In this document: positions 1 through 8,980 of the stretch, piece after piece
Layout: every line of letters starts with the position of its first letter
Numbering within the stretch: position 1 is the stretch's first letter
From: JBCAXA01 sp038534295
GTDB lineage: Bacteria; Pseudomonadota; Gammaproteobacteria; Steroidobacterales; Woeseiaceae
NCBI GenBank assembly: GCA_038534295.1
Contig: JBCAXA010000001.1
Span: forward strand, 1,736,001-1,800,000
DNA: 64,000 bases
Direction: 5' to 3'
The notes under the pieces: model-generated
Database searches by the model: none
Told to the model about the DNA's origin: nothing
The model's input: only the letters and a program-made list of their open reading frames with translations
Position numbers and translations under genes: made by a program

Positions 1-1204
1 GCTCGCGGAAATCGGCGTCGATCGGTCCCGCCGGCCATGCAGTGCAGACCGCGGCCATTGCATCGTACGATTGCTGTCCAAGATAGGTCTCCGACAGCGT
101 TTGGACAATATCGCCGACCTCGCCATAGAACGGGGCATCTTCGGAGCACACCACGGCATAGTGCATGCCGATATTCAAGGTGCTTACCAGCTGGCGTTCG
201 ATCATCGCAAACTGCGCGGCCAGCGGTTGCAGGTTGTCATTATGTAAGGCCTCGTCGATTAGCAGCGGCATCAGCGCGACGGTCGTCGGTGAGTAGCTCA
301 ACAGCCGCATCGCGGCACCGAATTCTGCCGTGCCGAGCAATTGTTCAGTCTGTGACCCGGTGCGCGGGTCGGGCAGCACCACGGTCGCTGGCTCATCGGC
401 TAGCTGCGTGCGCAGCGTCGTGAAGTCGTCGGCTAGGTTTGGAAAGCGATCGCTACATCTTGAATCGGCCGCGCAACGCGCAAACATTTGATCGAGGGCG
501 TTTTGCGCATCGATCGCGATAGCGGGCCCAAGGATCAGACCGGGATACGCCACGCCATCGAGAATCATGCGCCGGAGGCGATCCGGAAAGCGGCGCGCGT
601 AATGCTGCGCAACACGCGTGCCGTACGAGACGCCGTAGATATTCAATGACTCGTAACCCAGCGCCTCCCGCACGGCATCGAGGTCGCGCACCGCAACGCT
701 GGTCGTGAAATAGCGCGGATCACCGTCAAGCGCTGCAATACAGAGTTCGGCAGCTCGAGCAATTACGTCCAGATCGCTCGAGTCTTCGAACTGCGCTTCG
801 ACGTCGGGGCAAACCAACGGATTCGACGCACCGGTGCCGCGTTGGTCGATCAGCAGGATTTCGCGGTTTAGCCGAACCGCTTCGAAGGCGCCTTGGTAGC
901 CAAGATAAAACTCGATGGTCGACTGGCCCGGACCGCCCGCAATCAGCACCAGCGGATCGGGTAACGGGTCGATGTTCAAGGACGGGACGAGCGCGACGGC
1001 GAGCTCGATCTCGCGGCTCGCCGGGTCGTCCCGGTTTTCTGGAACGGCGAGGCGACCGCAGCGCGCCGGGACGCTGCGCGCCAGCGTGACTTGATCGAGT
1101 CGGCAAGCCGCAAGCCAATCGTCGGTGGGGGCCGCGCGGGCAACGCCCGCCACTAGCGCGACAACGGTAAGGGTCAGCCACGCGGCTCGCGACGGTATGC
1201 TCAC
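1..1204 (-). CDS. TAP-like alpha/beta hydrolase, partial (C-terminus off the left edge)
   Basis: The reverse strand is open from a GTG at 1204 to the window edge, about 401 codons. It begins with a signal peptide (hydrophobic stretch ending VARA) and continues into a hydrolase fold. The nucleophile elbow GVSYG lies near residue 190, after a conserved LNIYG strand, so Ser is the likely catalytic residue. The region after it, with DAQNALDQMF and several Cys, resembles the lid and TAP-like C-terminal part of secreted S33-type peptidases/esterases; the Asp and His of the triad would lie beyond the window. An exported peptidase or esterase is inferred. It is divergent from mnmG, with 78 bp between start codons. 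ATG-only gene finding would miss it because the start is GTG. Confidence 0.75.
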   Translation of the reverse strand, partial: MSIPSRAAWLTLTVVALVAGVARAAPTDDWLAACRLDQVTLARSVPARCGRLAVPENRDDPASREIELAVALVPSLNIDPLPDPLVLIAGGPGQSTIEFYLGYQGAFEAVRLNREILLIDQRGTGASNPLVCPDVEAQFEDSSDLDVIARAAELCIAALDGDPRYFTTSVAVRDLDAVREALGYESLNIYGVSYGTRVAQHYARRFPDRLRRMILDGVAYPGLILGPAIAIDAQNALDQMFARCAADSRCSDRFPNLADDFTTLRTQLADEPATVVLPDPRTGSQTEQLLGTAEFGAAMRLLSYSPTTVALMPLLIDEALHNDNLQPLAAQFAMIERQLVSTLNIGMHYAVVCSEDAPFYGEVGDIVQTLSETYLGQQSYDAMAAVCTAWPAGPIDADFRE

Positions 1205-1282
1205 GGCGCGAGAGTCTGGACGCTGATCACAATGCTGTCAAAGCGTTTTGGAACCACTGGTAAGGCCACGTAGAATCTCGTC

Positions 1283-3193
1283 ATGACCCGTTCACATCGA
1301 CAATTCGACGTCATTGTCATCGGCGGCGGCCACGCCGGCACCGAGGCGGCCCTTGCGGCCGCACGCGTCGGTGCGGCCACGCTGCTCGTGACCGACAACA
1401 TCGAAACGATCGGGCAGATGAGCTGCAATCCGGCGATCGGTGGCATTGGCAAAGGTCATCTGACGCGTGAAGTCGACGCGCTCGGCGGTGCGATGGCAGC
1501 CGCCATCGACGAAGCGGGGATCCAATTTCGGACGCTGAATGCCAGTAAGGGACCGGCCGTCCGAGCGACCCGCGCCCAGGCCGATCGCAATCTGTATCGG
1601 CAGGCGATTCGTCGACGGGTCGAGAATCAATCCGGTCTGCAGGTGTTTCAAAGCGCGGTCGACGATCTTCTTATCGACGGTGAGCGTATTCGCGGTGTCG
1701 TCACGCGCGCCGGGCTCGAGTTCTTCGCGACGACGGTCGTGCTGACCACCGGTACGTTTCTGGGCGGTCGCATTCATATCGGCCACAAACAAAGCGACGG
1801 CGGACGGGCCGGCGATCCGGCATCCAACCGACTCGCCGAGCGGCTGCGTGCGCTGCCATTGAAAGTCGGCCGGCTGAAGACCGGCACGCCACCGCGGCTG
1901 GACGGGCGTACGCTCGACTACAGCCGCATGCGCGAGCAACCGGGCGATACGCCCACGCCGCTGTTTTCGTTTCTCGGTCGGCGCTCGCAACATCCGCGGC
2001 AGATCGCCTGCCACATCACGTACACCAACGAGGCAACCCACGAGCTGATCAAGGCGGCGGCCGAATCGTCGCCGATGTACACCGGCCAGATCGAAGGAGT
2101 CGGGCCACGCTATTGCCCGTCGGTCGAAGACAAAGTCGTCCGCTTCGCCGAGCGTACCTCGCACCAGATTTTCGTCGAGCCAGAAGGCCTCGGAACCCAT
2201 GAGGTCTATCCCAACGGTATTTCGACGTCACTGCCGTTTGAGGTGCAAGAGGCCTTTGTGCGCAGTATCGCTGGCTTTGAAAACGCCCATCTCACCCGTG
2301 CCGGCTACGCGATCGAATACGACTTCTTTGACCCGCGCGATTTGGCGCCGACGCTAGAGACGAAAGTCATCGGCGGTCTCTATTTCGCGGGCCAAATCAA
2401 CGGCACGACCGGCTACGAAGAAGCGGCCGCGCAAGGTCTCGTCGCCGGCCTGAACGCTGCTCGGAGCGCACTCGGTCAGTCCGCCTGGACGCCGGGCCGG
2501 CAAGAAGCCTACATCGGCGTGTTAATCGACGATTTGGTGACGCGCGGCGTGTCTGAGCCGTACCGGATGTTCACGAGTAGGGCCGAGTATCGATTGCTGC
2601 TGCGCGAGGACAATGCCGACCTGCGGCTGACGCCGCGCGGTCGCGAGCTCGGCTTGGTCAACGACGAACGCTGGCGAGACTTTGAACAGCGCCGCGATGC
2701 CGTCGCGCGCGAGCAGCAGCGGTTGGCGACGACGCTCGTTCGGCCCGCCGCCCTCAGCGCCGCCGACAATGAGCGTCTCGGAGCCGAACTCAGCCGCGAG
2801 GCACACGCGGCGACGCTACTGCGTCGTCCGGAACTCGACTACGCGCGGCTCACCGGGTTGTCGGTCGTCGGCGCGGATCCGCAGGCCGACTCACTGGACA
2901 TCGAGCAGCGCGAACTCGTCGCACAGCAGATCGACGTACAGGCCAAGTATCACGGCTACATCGAAAGAGCCGAGCGCGAGATCGCCCGGCATCAGAAAAG
3001 CGAATCGCTACGGCTGCCAGAAGACATCGATTACGGCACGGTCCAAGGCCTTTCGACCGAGGCGCGGCAGAAACTCGCCCGCCACCGGCCGGTGACGCTC
3101 GGCCAAGCCGGCCGTATCGATGGCGTTACGCCGGCGGCGATCTCGCTGCTGCTGGTACATCTCAAAAAGCAGAGCCTGGCCCGCTCCGCCTGA
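1283..3193 (+). CDS. mnmG: tRNA uridine-5-carboxymethylaminomethyl(34) synthesis enzyme MnmG (GidA)
   Basis: This 636-residue protein has the usual MnmG length (about 630). With MnmE it installs the cmnm5 modification on U34 of tRNAs reading split codon boxes, using FAD, NADH and methylene-THF. The N-terminus carries the FAD-binding GGGHAG motif (residues 14-19). The family-specific segment MSCNPAIGG follows near residue 47, then KTGTPPR, GTTGYEEAAAQG and RAEYRLLLREDNAD. The C-terminal helical domain that binds MnmE is present. The usual downstream partner rsmG is not adjacent here but 8 kb away. The ATG at 1283 precedes the flavin-binding strand at the normal distance; no strong Shine-Dalgarno is visible. 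Confidence 0.97.
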   Translation: MTRSHRQFDVIVIGGGHAGTEAALAAARVGAATLLVTDNIETIGQMSCNPAIGGIGKGHLTREVDALGGAMAAAIDEAGIQFRTLNASKGPAVRATRAQADRNLYRQAIRRRVENQSGLQVFQSAVDDLLIDGERIRGVVTRAGLEFFATTVVLTTGTFLGGRIHIGHKQSDGGRAGDPASNRLAERLRALPLKVGRLKTGTPPRLDGRTLDYSRMREQPGDTPTPLFSFLGRRSQHPRQIACHITYTNEATHELIKAAAESSPMYTGQIEGVGPRYCPSVEDKVVRFAERTSHQIFVEPEGLGTHEVYPNGISTSLPFEVQEAFVRSIAGFENAHLTRAGYAIEYDFFDPRDLAPTLETKVIGGLYFAGQINGTTGYEEAAAQGLVAGLNAARSALGQSAWTPGRQEAYIGVLIDDLVTRGVSEPYRMFTSRAEYRLLLREDNADLRLTPRGRELGLVNDERWRDFEQRRDAVAREQQRLATTLVRPAALSAADNERLGAELSREAHAATLLRRPELDYARLTGLSVVGADPQADSLDIEQRELVAQQIDVQAKYHGYIERAEREIARHQKSESLRLPEDIDYGTVQGLSTEARQKLARHRPVTLGQAGRIDGVTPAAISLLLVHLKKQSLARSA

Positions 3194-3352
3194 CGCCGTA
3201 TCGGTCTAACGCGGAGCGCCAGCTTGCTGCAGCAATTGCGCAGTTACTCAGTTTTTTTGCAGCAAACCAAGCTGATTCAGTCAGTTAGTGTCGTTGCGGC
3301 AAACCGCCGTTGCTGCAGCTTTGCTGCGCTGCCTGACCGGACCTGAGCCAGC

Positions 3353-4270
3353 ATGTACCGCTACGCGCTCAGCCGACTTGCCAGCGCCATACCGACATTG
3401 CTCGTCGTCATCGCCATGGCGTTCTTTCTAACCCGCGCGGCGCCGGGCGGTCCCTTTGACGCAGAACGGCGCCTGCCAGACGCCATCGAGGCGCGCTTGG
3501 AGCAGGCCTATCACCTCGATGAGCCGCTGTGGCAGCAGTTTGTTCGCTACATCGGCGGCCTCGTTAAAGGCGATTTCGGGCCGTCCTTTCGCTACCACGA
3601 CGTCGATGTCGGTACGCTGATCGCACAAGGACTGCCCGTCTCCCTGCTGCTCGGCTCGCTGGCGCTGGCGCTCGCGCTCATTATCGGCTTGCCTGCTGGC
3701 GCGATGGCCGCGCTGAATCACAATCGATGGCCCGACCGGGCTCTGGTTGGCACCTCGCTGATCGGCTTGTCATTGCCGAATTTCGTCGTCGCACCTCTGC
3801 TCGTGCTGGTGTTTGCCGTCACGCTGCGCTGGCTCCCGGCCGGTGATCTTGGCGGGCCCGCGCATTGGGTGCTGCCGGTCATCGCGCTCGCGTTGCCGCA
3901 GATCGCGTACGTCACGCGCTTGATTCGCGGTGAGTTGCTGGACGTGCTGGGGAGCGGCTTCGTCCGCACTGCTCGGGCGCAGGGACTCGGCGACGCCACG
4001 ATTCTGGCGCGCCACGCATTGCGGCCTGCGTTGCTGCCACTGATCTCGTACTTGGGGCCGGCCAGCGCATCGCTGCTCACCGGGGCTGTCGTGGTTGAAC
4101 AGATATTCGGTCTACCCGGCCTCGGCCGGTTTTTCGTGCAGGGCGCCATCAACCGCGATTACACGCTGGTGCTCGGCGTGGTCGTGCTCTACAGCACGCT
4201 CATCATCGTCTTCAACCTAATCGTGGACCTGTTGTACGGCTGGCTCGATCCACGGGTGCGCTACCGATGA
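3353..4270 (+). CDS. Peptide-type ABC transporter permease, OppB/DppB/YejB family
   Basis: This 305-residue inner-membrane protein has about six transmembrane segments. The first (residues 7-29) is followed by the periplasmic loop typical of OppB/DppB proteins (YHLDEPLWQQFVRY). The EAA loop that docks the ATPase is visible as RTARAQGLGDATILARHALRPALLP near residue 210. It is the first of three overlapping genes (ATGA overlaps at 4267 and 5118) encoding permease, permease and a double ATPase. No substrate-binding protein is encoded nearby, so the substrate cannot be assigned beyond peptide or opine-like solutes. Direction (import) is inferred from the family. Confidence 0.9.
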   Translation: MYRYALSRLASAIPTLLVVIAMAFFLTRAAPGGPFDAERRLPDAIEARLEQAYHLDEPLWQQFVRYIGGLVKGDFGPSFRYHDVDVGTLIAQGLPVSLLLGSLALALALIIGLPAGAMAALNHNRWPDRALVGTSLIGLSLPNFVVAPLLVLVFAVTLRWLPAGDLGGPAHWVLPVIALALPQIAYVTRLIRGELLDVLGSGFVRTARAQGLGDATILARHALRPALLPLISYLGPASASLLTGAVVVEQIFGLPGLGRFFVQGAINRDYTLVLGVVVLYSTLIIVFNLIVDLLYGWLDPRVRYR

Positions 4271-5121
4271 GCGGCACCTTCATCGTGCCCGCCGCGCGCC
4301 GCCGGCGAGTGTACGGCTGGCCGCTGCGGATCGCCGTGACGCTACTCATCGCGATGGTGCTGGCCGTCATCGTCGGCCCTTGGCTCAGTCCGCATAGCCA
4401 CGAAGCGCTCGATCCAACGCGTGCCTTGCTGCCGCCGCAATTCGCGAACGGCCACTGGTTCGGCACCGACGATCTCGGCCGCGATCTGTTCGCGCGGGTC
4501 ATGATTGGCGGCCGTATCTCGCTGTTGGTCGGCGTTGTCGCAACGCTGGTCAGTATCGTCATCGGCGTCGCATGGGGCGCGACGGCAGGCTATCTCGGTG
4601 GCCGCGTCGATCACTGGATGATGCGTTTCGTCGACGTACTCTACGCCGTGCCGTTCATGTTCTTCGTCATCCTACTGATGGTCGTGTTCGGGCGGAATTT
4701 CCTGCTGATTTTCGTCGCTATCGGTGCCATCAATTGGCTCGACATGGCGCGCATCGTGCGCGGTCAGACGCTGAGCCTCGCCGAACGCGACTTCGTCGCG
4801 GCGGCTCGCGTCAGCGGTGTACCGGCTGGCGCAATTATTCGTCGCCACATCGTGCCCAACCTCACCGGCGTTGTGATTGTGTACGCCACGTTGACCGTCC
4901 CGCAGGTCATTCTGGTCGAGTCCTTCTTGAGCTTCCTAGGGCTCGGCGTCCAGGAGCCGCTGACGTCCTGGGGCACGCTCGTGCATCAAGGCGCCCAGCT
5001 GATGGAATTGGCTCCTTGGACGCTGTTGTTTCCGGCCGCCTTTCTGGGCGTCACGCTGTACGCGTTTAATTTCTTGGGCGACAGCTTGCGCGATACGTTC
5101 GAGCATCGCTACCGCCGATGA
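4267..5121 (+). CDS. Peptide-type ABC transporter permease, OppC/DppC/YejE family
   Basis: This 284-residue inner-membrane permease pairs with the OppB-like product just upstream, whose stop codon it overlaps by 4 bp (ATGA). The N-terminus has one transmembrane segment after a basic head, then the OppC hallmark HWFGTDDLGRDLFARV (near residue 64). The EAA loop reads ERDFVAAARVSGVPAGAIIRRH (near residue 175), and FLSFLGLGVQEPLTSWG follows, which is typical of the family. Its stop overlaps the ATPase start, so the three genes are almost certainly translationally coupled. Confidence 0.9.
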   Translation: MSGTFIVPAARRRRVYGWPLRIAVTLLIAMVLAVIVGPWLSPHSHEALDPTRALLPPQFANGHWFGTDDLGRDLFARVMIGGRISLLVGVVATLVSIVIGVAWGATAGYLGGRVDHWMMRFVDVLYAVPFMFFVILLMVVFGRNFLLIFVAIGAINWLDMARIVRGQTLSLAERDFVAAARVSGVPAGAIIRRHIVPNLTGVVIVYATLTVPQVILVESFLSFLGLGVQEPLTSWGTLVHQGAQLMELAPWTLLFPAAFLGVTLYAFNFLGDSLRDTFEHRYRR

Positions 5122-6908
5122 CGACGCTGAGCGTTCGCAACCTCGACGTGACATTTAGCTCGCCGGCCGGCGACGTCGCTGCCGTGCGCGATCTGCATTT
5201 CAGCATCGGTCCGCGCGAAACTCTCGGCATCGTTGGCGAATCCGGGTCGGGCAAAACCCAGGCCATGCTCGCGATGCTTGGCCTGTTGGCGGCGAACGGT
5301 CGCGCCAGCGGCAGCGTGCGCCTTGACGATCTGGAGATTCTCAATCGACCGGAGGCCGAGCTGCGGCGTATCCGCGGCCGGCGCATCGGCCTCGTGTTCC
5401 AAGATCCGATGCAGTCGTTGAACCCTTACCTCAGCATTGGTCGGCAACTCGAATTGGTTGTACGCCAGCACCGGCGGATTCCGTCCGACCAGCGCCACAG
5501 CGAGATTATTGCGATGCTCGATGCCGTGCGAATTCCCGCTGCCAAACGGCGCTTGCGCGCGTACCCGCACGAGTTCTCCGGCGGCATGCGTCAGCGGGTG
5601 CTGATCGCCATGGCGCTGCTCAGTCGTCCGGAAGTCTTGGTTGCCGACGAGCCAACGACCGCGCTGGACGTCACGGTGCAGGCCGGCATCCTCGCGCTGC
5701 TGCATGAATTGCGCGACGCGTTCGGCATGGGTCTGGTGTTGATCTCGCACGATCTTGGCGTCATCGCCGGCAACTGCGAATCGATGCTCGTCATGGAAGA
5801 CGGTCGGGTCGTCGAGTCGGGTGCAACACGCGCCATCTTCGAGGCGCCGGAAGAGCGCTACACGCGACGTCTGCTTGCGGCAGTGCCGCGGATCGACGGG
5901 CCGGGGCGCCCGCCGCCGAGAGCGTCCACGCAGCCGCTTCTTAATGTCGATCAGCTGTCCGTCGCGTACCCATTGCCGCGCCAGCTGGCGCTGCAGCGCG
6001 ACTGGTTTGCAGCCGTGCGCGAGGTGTCGCTGACCCTCGCTGCGGGCGAAACGCTGGGCGTGGTTGGCGAGTCCGGTTGCGGTAAGTCGTCGCTCGTGCG
6101 GTCCATCGTCGGTATCGCCGACCGCTCCGCTGGGGAGATTCGGCTTACCGGTCCAGACGGTCGCGCTTTGGTGCCAGGCCGCGACGTGCAAATGGTCTTT
6201 CAAGACCCGCTGGCATCGCTCAATCCGCGGATGCGAATCGTCGAAATCATCTGCGAACCGCTCGATGTGCACTTTCCGGAGCTGAGCGCCGCCGACCGGC
6301 GCGCGCGCGTGCTCGACATGCTCGAACGTGTCGGGCTGAACGCGTCGATGGCGGAGCGTTTCCCGCACGAATTCTCCGGCGGCCAATGCCAGCGCATCGG
6401 CATCGCCAGGGCGCTGGTCACGCAGCCGGCGCTGCTGATTTGCGACGAGGCACTGAGTTCGCTCGACGTGTCGGTGCAGGCGGACATCGTCGACCTACTG
6501 CTCGGACTACAGGACGATTTGCAACTCGCAATGCTGTTTATCGCGCACGACCTAGCGGTGGTGCGACGCGTCAGCCATCGTTTGTTGGTGATGTATCTGG
6601 GCCGAGTCGTCGAAAGCGGACCCGCCGACCGTATCTACGGTCAGCCAGCGCATCCATACACGCGTGCGTTGCTGGACGCCGCGCCAAGACCGGATGTGGA
6701 CGCGGAGCGTCGCCGGCGTCGGGACGATCGCGCTATCGACATGCCCGCGCCTTGGTCGCCACCGTCCGGCTGCGCCTATCGGACCCGCTGCGCGTTCGCT
6801 GAACAGCGCTGCGCCGAATCGGTACCGTCACTCAGCGACACCGGCACGGAGTCGCTGGTTGCATGTCACCGCTGGTCGGAGTTGCCGGACCGGTTTTCCG
6901 GCGACTGA
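5118..6908 (+). CDS. Fused double ATPase of a peptide ABC transporter (OppD-OppF / YejF type)
   Basis: This 596-residue protein contains two complete nucleotide-binding domains in one chain. Domain 1 (about 1-260) has Walker A GESGSGKT, signature FSGGMRQR and Walker B VLVADEP. Domain 2 (about 275-540) has Walker A GESGCGKS, signature FSGGQCQR and Walker B LLICDEA. The C-terminal Cys-containing oligopeptide-transporter extension is present (GCAYRTRC, with further Cys). Two fused ATPases match two different permeases, as in YejF or GsiA. The 3' end overlaps the convergent DUF945 gene by 43 bp, unusually compact for convergent genes. Confidence 0.93.
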   Translation: MTTLSVRNLDVTFSSPAGDVAAVRDLHFSIGPRETLGIVGESGSGKTQAMLAMLGLLAANGRASGSVRLDDLEILNRPEAELRRIRGRRIGLVFQDPMQSLNPYLSIGRQLELVVRQHRRIPSDQRHSEIIAMLDAVRIPAAKRRLRAYPHEFSGGMRQRVLIAMALLSRPEVLVADEPTTALDVTVQAGILALLHELRDAFGMGLVLISHDLGVIAGNCESMLVMEDGRVVESGATRAIFEAPEERYTRRLLAAVPRIDGPGRPPPRASTQPLLNVDQLSVAYPLPRQLALQRDWFAAVREVSLTLAAGETLGVVGESGCGKSSLVRSIVGIADRSAGEIRLTGPDGRALVPGRDVQMVFQDPLASLNPRMRIVEIICEPLDVHFPELSAADRRARVLDMLERVGLNASMAERFPHEFSGGQCQRIGIARALVTQPALLICDEALSSLDVSVQADIVDLLLGLQDDLQLAMLFIAHDLAVVRRVSHRLLVMYLGRVVESGPADRIYGQPAHPYTRALLDAAPRPDVDAERRRRRDDRAIDMPAPWSPPSGCAYRTRCAFAEQRCAESVPSLSDTGTESLVACHRWSELPDRFSGD

Positions 6909-8161
6909 TCTGTATTGGCGGTCATCGGAAACACCGCGCCGTTGAGGTCGAGTTGCCCTGCGTCGAGTTTGGCAACCATCAGGTAATCGTCGCCGTCCCG
7001 TGCAAGGTAGCTCAGCCACGGTATGGCTTGACCGCTACGGACCATCGCCCGCACCAAACCGCCGGCAAGCCGCAGTTCGGCGTTTCCGGTCGCGGCGGCG
7101 AAAACCTCGTTAACTGCCGCGGGTGAGGGCCGCAGCGCAAGCTCGCCACTGAGAGAAAAAGCGTCCCCGTTGAGCGAGCCATTCGCAGACTCGACCACCA
7201 GCTCGCCGTTATTCGCGGCGAGCTCGTACAGCCAGCGCTCCCAGTCGACGAAGCCGCGCCGCTGGTAGTCCGTCAACCAGCGCTCGCGCAACGCTGCGTC
7301 AACGCCATCGAGTCGCAGCAATAAATCGAGCGTCGCTGCCTCCGGGACGTCGCGATTCGCGTTGACAGACAGACCAATGCGATCGCCGTCGACGCCAAGC
7401 TTCAGATCGATACGCTCGAACCGCTGCGCGCTGCCGACGCCCCGCAACGCCAGTCCGCGAGCGTTAAAGGTGAGATCCAGTGCGGATTCGTCAGCGCGCG
7501 CCAAATCGACATCGAGAACAATTTCGTCGGCGTCGAGCTCGTTTTGGTCTTTGGCGAACGCCACGGTGCTGCCGGCCGCTGCAACATGCCGTAGGCGACC
7601 GTCGGCGCCGGTCGTGATGCCGAGCGCACCGGTTGCCGCGGCCATGCGCAGCGATTCGAGTTTCCATCCGGTATCGAACGCCGTTGCCGACACGAGACTG
7701 GTGTGCTTGCCGGTGATGCCAATCGTCGTGTCGATGACGAGCGGCAGCTCGACGAGTTCGCGTCCGGTGTCGAGCGTCAGCGTGGATCGAGACCGGCTCC
7801 ATGCTGGCCAAAGGGCGCGCCAGGTGTACTTGAGCGCGCCGAGTGCGACGGGGCCTTGATGCAACTCAGTGTCGATGCTCAGCGCCGGCTGATCGGCGAA
7901 GACGTCGCTGGCAAACAGTTGTCCCAGCCAGCCCTCGAGCGCTTCGGGTTCGGTAACGACCCGATGCCGATAGCGGCTGGAAAACCAGCCGGCGTCTGCC
8001 TGTTCTGTCAAAAAACCGGCGTCAGCGGTGCCGCGATCGAGTAGCGCCAGCTGTTGTTCGGACAGATCGCGTACCAAGCGTCCGACATAGCCAGGCAGCA
8101 GCAATGCGGCAAGCAGCGCGATGACGGCGACGACTACGAGAATCCGACGGAAAAGCCGCAT
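6866..8161 (-). CDS. DUF945 / YdgA-like inner-membrane-anchored protein
   Basis: The predicted protein has about 431 residues. I place the start at the ATG at 8161, just before a short basic stretch and one transmembrane segment (ILVVVAVIALLAALLLPGYV). An upstream in-frame ATG at 8203 would add an unsuitable basic tail. The remainder is a long periplasmic domain with many short beta-strand-like repeats, TLDTGRELVELPLVID-type segments and ELDADEIVLDVDLA, as in the DUF945 family. Molecular function is unknown for the family. It converges on and overlaps the ABC ATPase gene and is divergent from the cytochrome c gene. Confidence 0.75.
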   Translation of the reverse strand: MRLFRRILVVVAVIALLAALLLPGYVGRLVRDLSEQQLALLDRGTADAGFLTEQADAGWFSSRYRHRVVTEPEALEGWLGQLFASDVFADQPALSIDTELHQGPVALGALKYTWRALWPAWSRSRSTLTLDTGRELVELPLVIDTTIGITGKHTSLVSATAFDTGWKLESLRMAAATGALGITTGADGRLRHVAAAGSTVAFAKDQNELDADEIVLDVDLARADESALDLTFNARGLALRGVGSAQRFERIDLKLGVDGDRIGLSVNANRDVPEAATLDLLLRLDGVDAALRERWLTDYQRRGFVDWERWLYELAANNGELVVESANGSLNGDAFSLSGELALRPSPAAVNEVFAAATGNAELRLAGGLVRAMVRSGQAIPWLSYLARDGDDYLMVAKLDAGQLDLNGAVFPMTANTDQSPENRSGNSDQR

Positions 8162-8336
8162 TGAGGACCGGAAGAAACGCGGGCGGGCCGCCGATGCTAG
8201 CACAGCGACAAATGGCCGCCGCGAGCGTCGAAACTTGAGATTTCGGTCGCTGGTATTCGCGCGAGTAGGCCACTACCATACGGCCCCAGCGCGCTCTTCG
8301 TGCGCTAAGTTGACGGTACATCGACGGAATTTCTAC

Positions 8337-8957
8337 GTGAACAGAGCTCTGCGGCGCTGCTTCGCCATCCTCGCGATGGCATTGGGCTTCGGTTTGTTTT
8401 CCCCGCTGGCTGCACTCGCCGAGGGCGATGGTGACCGCGGTAAAGTGTTGGCCTACACCTGCCTCGGTTGCCACGGCATCGACGGCTACCGCAATGCATA
8501 TCCGTCTTACCGGGTGCCGATGCTTGGCGGCCAGTCCGATGCGTACATTCAAGTCGCGCTGAAAGCCTATCGCAGTGGCGAGCGCGAGCACGCAACGATG
8601 CGCGCGCAGGCCGCGTCGTTGAGCGATGCGGACATCGCCGATCTCGCCGCCTACTTCACCGGTCTCGGTGCCGCCGATATCGAGGAATCGTCATCGCCCG
8701 CACCAGAAAAAGCCGCGCTGTGTACGGCTTGCCACGGGGCCAACGGTGTTGGCGTGCAGCCCGAGTGGCCGACGCTTTCGGGCCAACACGAAGACTATCT
8801 CGTCAATTCGCTGCTGCAGTACCAAGGCGCAACGGTCAATAAACGCAACAACGCGGTCATGGCCGGCATCGTTACCACGCTGACCGAAAAAGACATTCGC
8901 GAGCTGGCTGCCTACTACGCTTCCTTCGGTGGGCTTTATACGACGCTCGGCGACTGA
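8337..8957 (+). CDS. Dihaem cytochrome c4-type protein
   Basis: The protein has 206 residues from a GTG start at 8337, which places a signal peptide (ALRRCFAILAMALG to ALAEG) exactly at the N-terminus; the open frame extends upstream to 8121 but that part is basic and unlikely to be translated. Two class I haem domains follow, with covalent haem sites CLGCH (near residue 41) and CTACH (near residue 134). Candidate axial Met residues lie in VPMLGGQ and NAVMAGI. Cytochrome c4 proteins are periplasmic electron carriers to terminal oxidases. The gene is followed after 23 bp by an MBL-fold hydrolase, so they may share a transcript. Confidence 0.88.
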   Translation: MNRALRRCFAILAMALGFGLFSPLAALAEGDGDRGKVLAYTCLGCHGIDGYRNAYPSYRVPMLGGQSDAYIQVALKAYRSGEREHATMRAQAASLSDADIADLAAYFTGLGAADIEESSSPAPEKAALCTACHGANGVGVQPEWPTLSGQHEDYLVNSLLQYQGATVNKRNNAVMAGIVTTLTEKDIRELAAYYASFGGLYTTLGD

Positions 8958-8980
8958 CGGGTCGCGCCGGAGCCGGACCG

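Noticed and set aside
1292..2200. A 302-codon antisense frame inside mnmG
   Set aside because: It mirrors the codon structure of mnmG and shows no start signal or protein family pattern.
3194..3352. Terminator after mnmG suggested by a run of seven T at 3250-3256
   Set aside because: The nearest stem (CTGC/GCAG with a small inner palindrome) ends 8 bases before the T run and is weak, so it is not called.
5109..6386. A 425-codon antisense frame opposite the ABC ATPase gene
   Set aside because: It is a GC-rich shadow of a strongly supported gene; composition is His/Arg-rich and no domain is visible.
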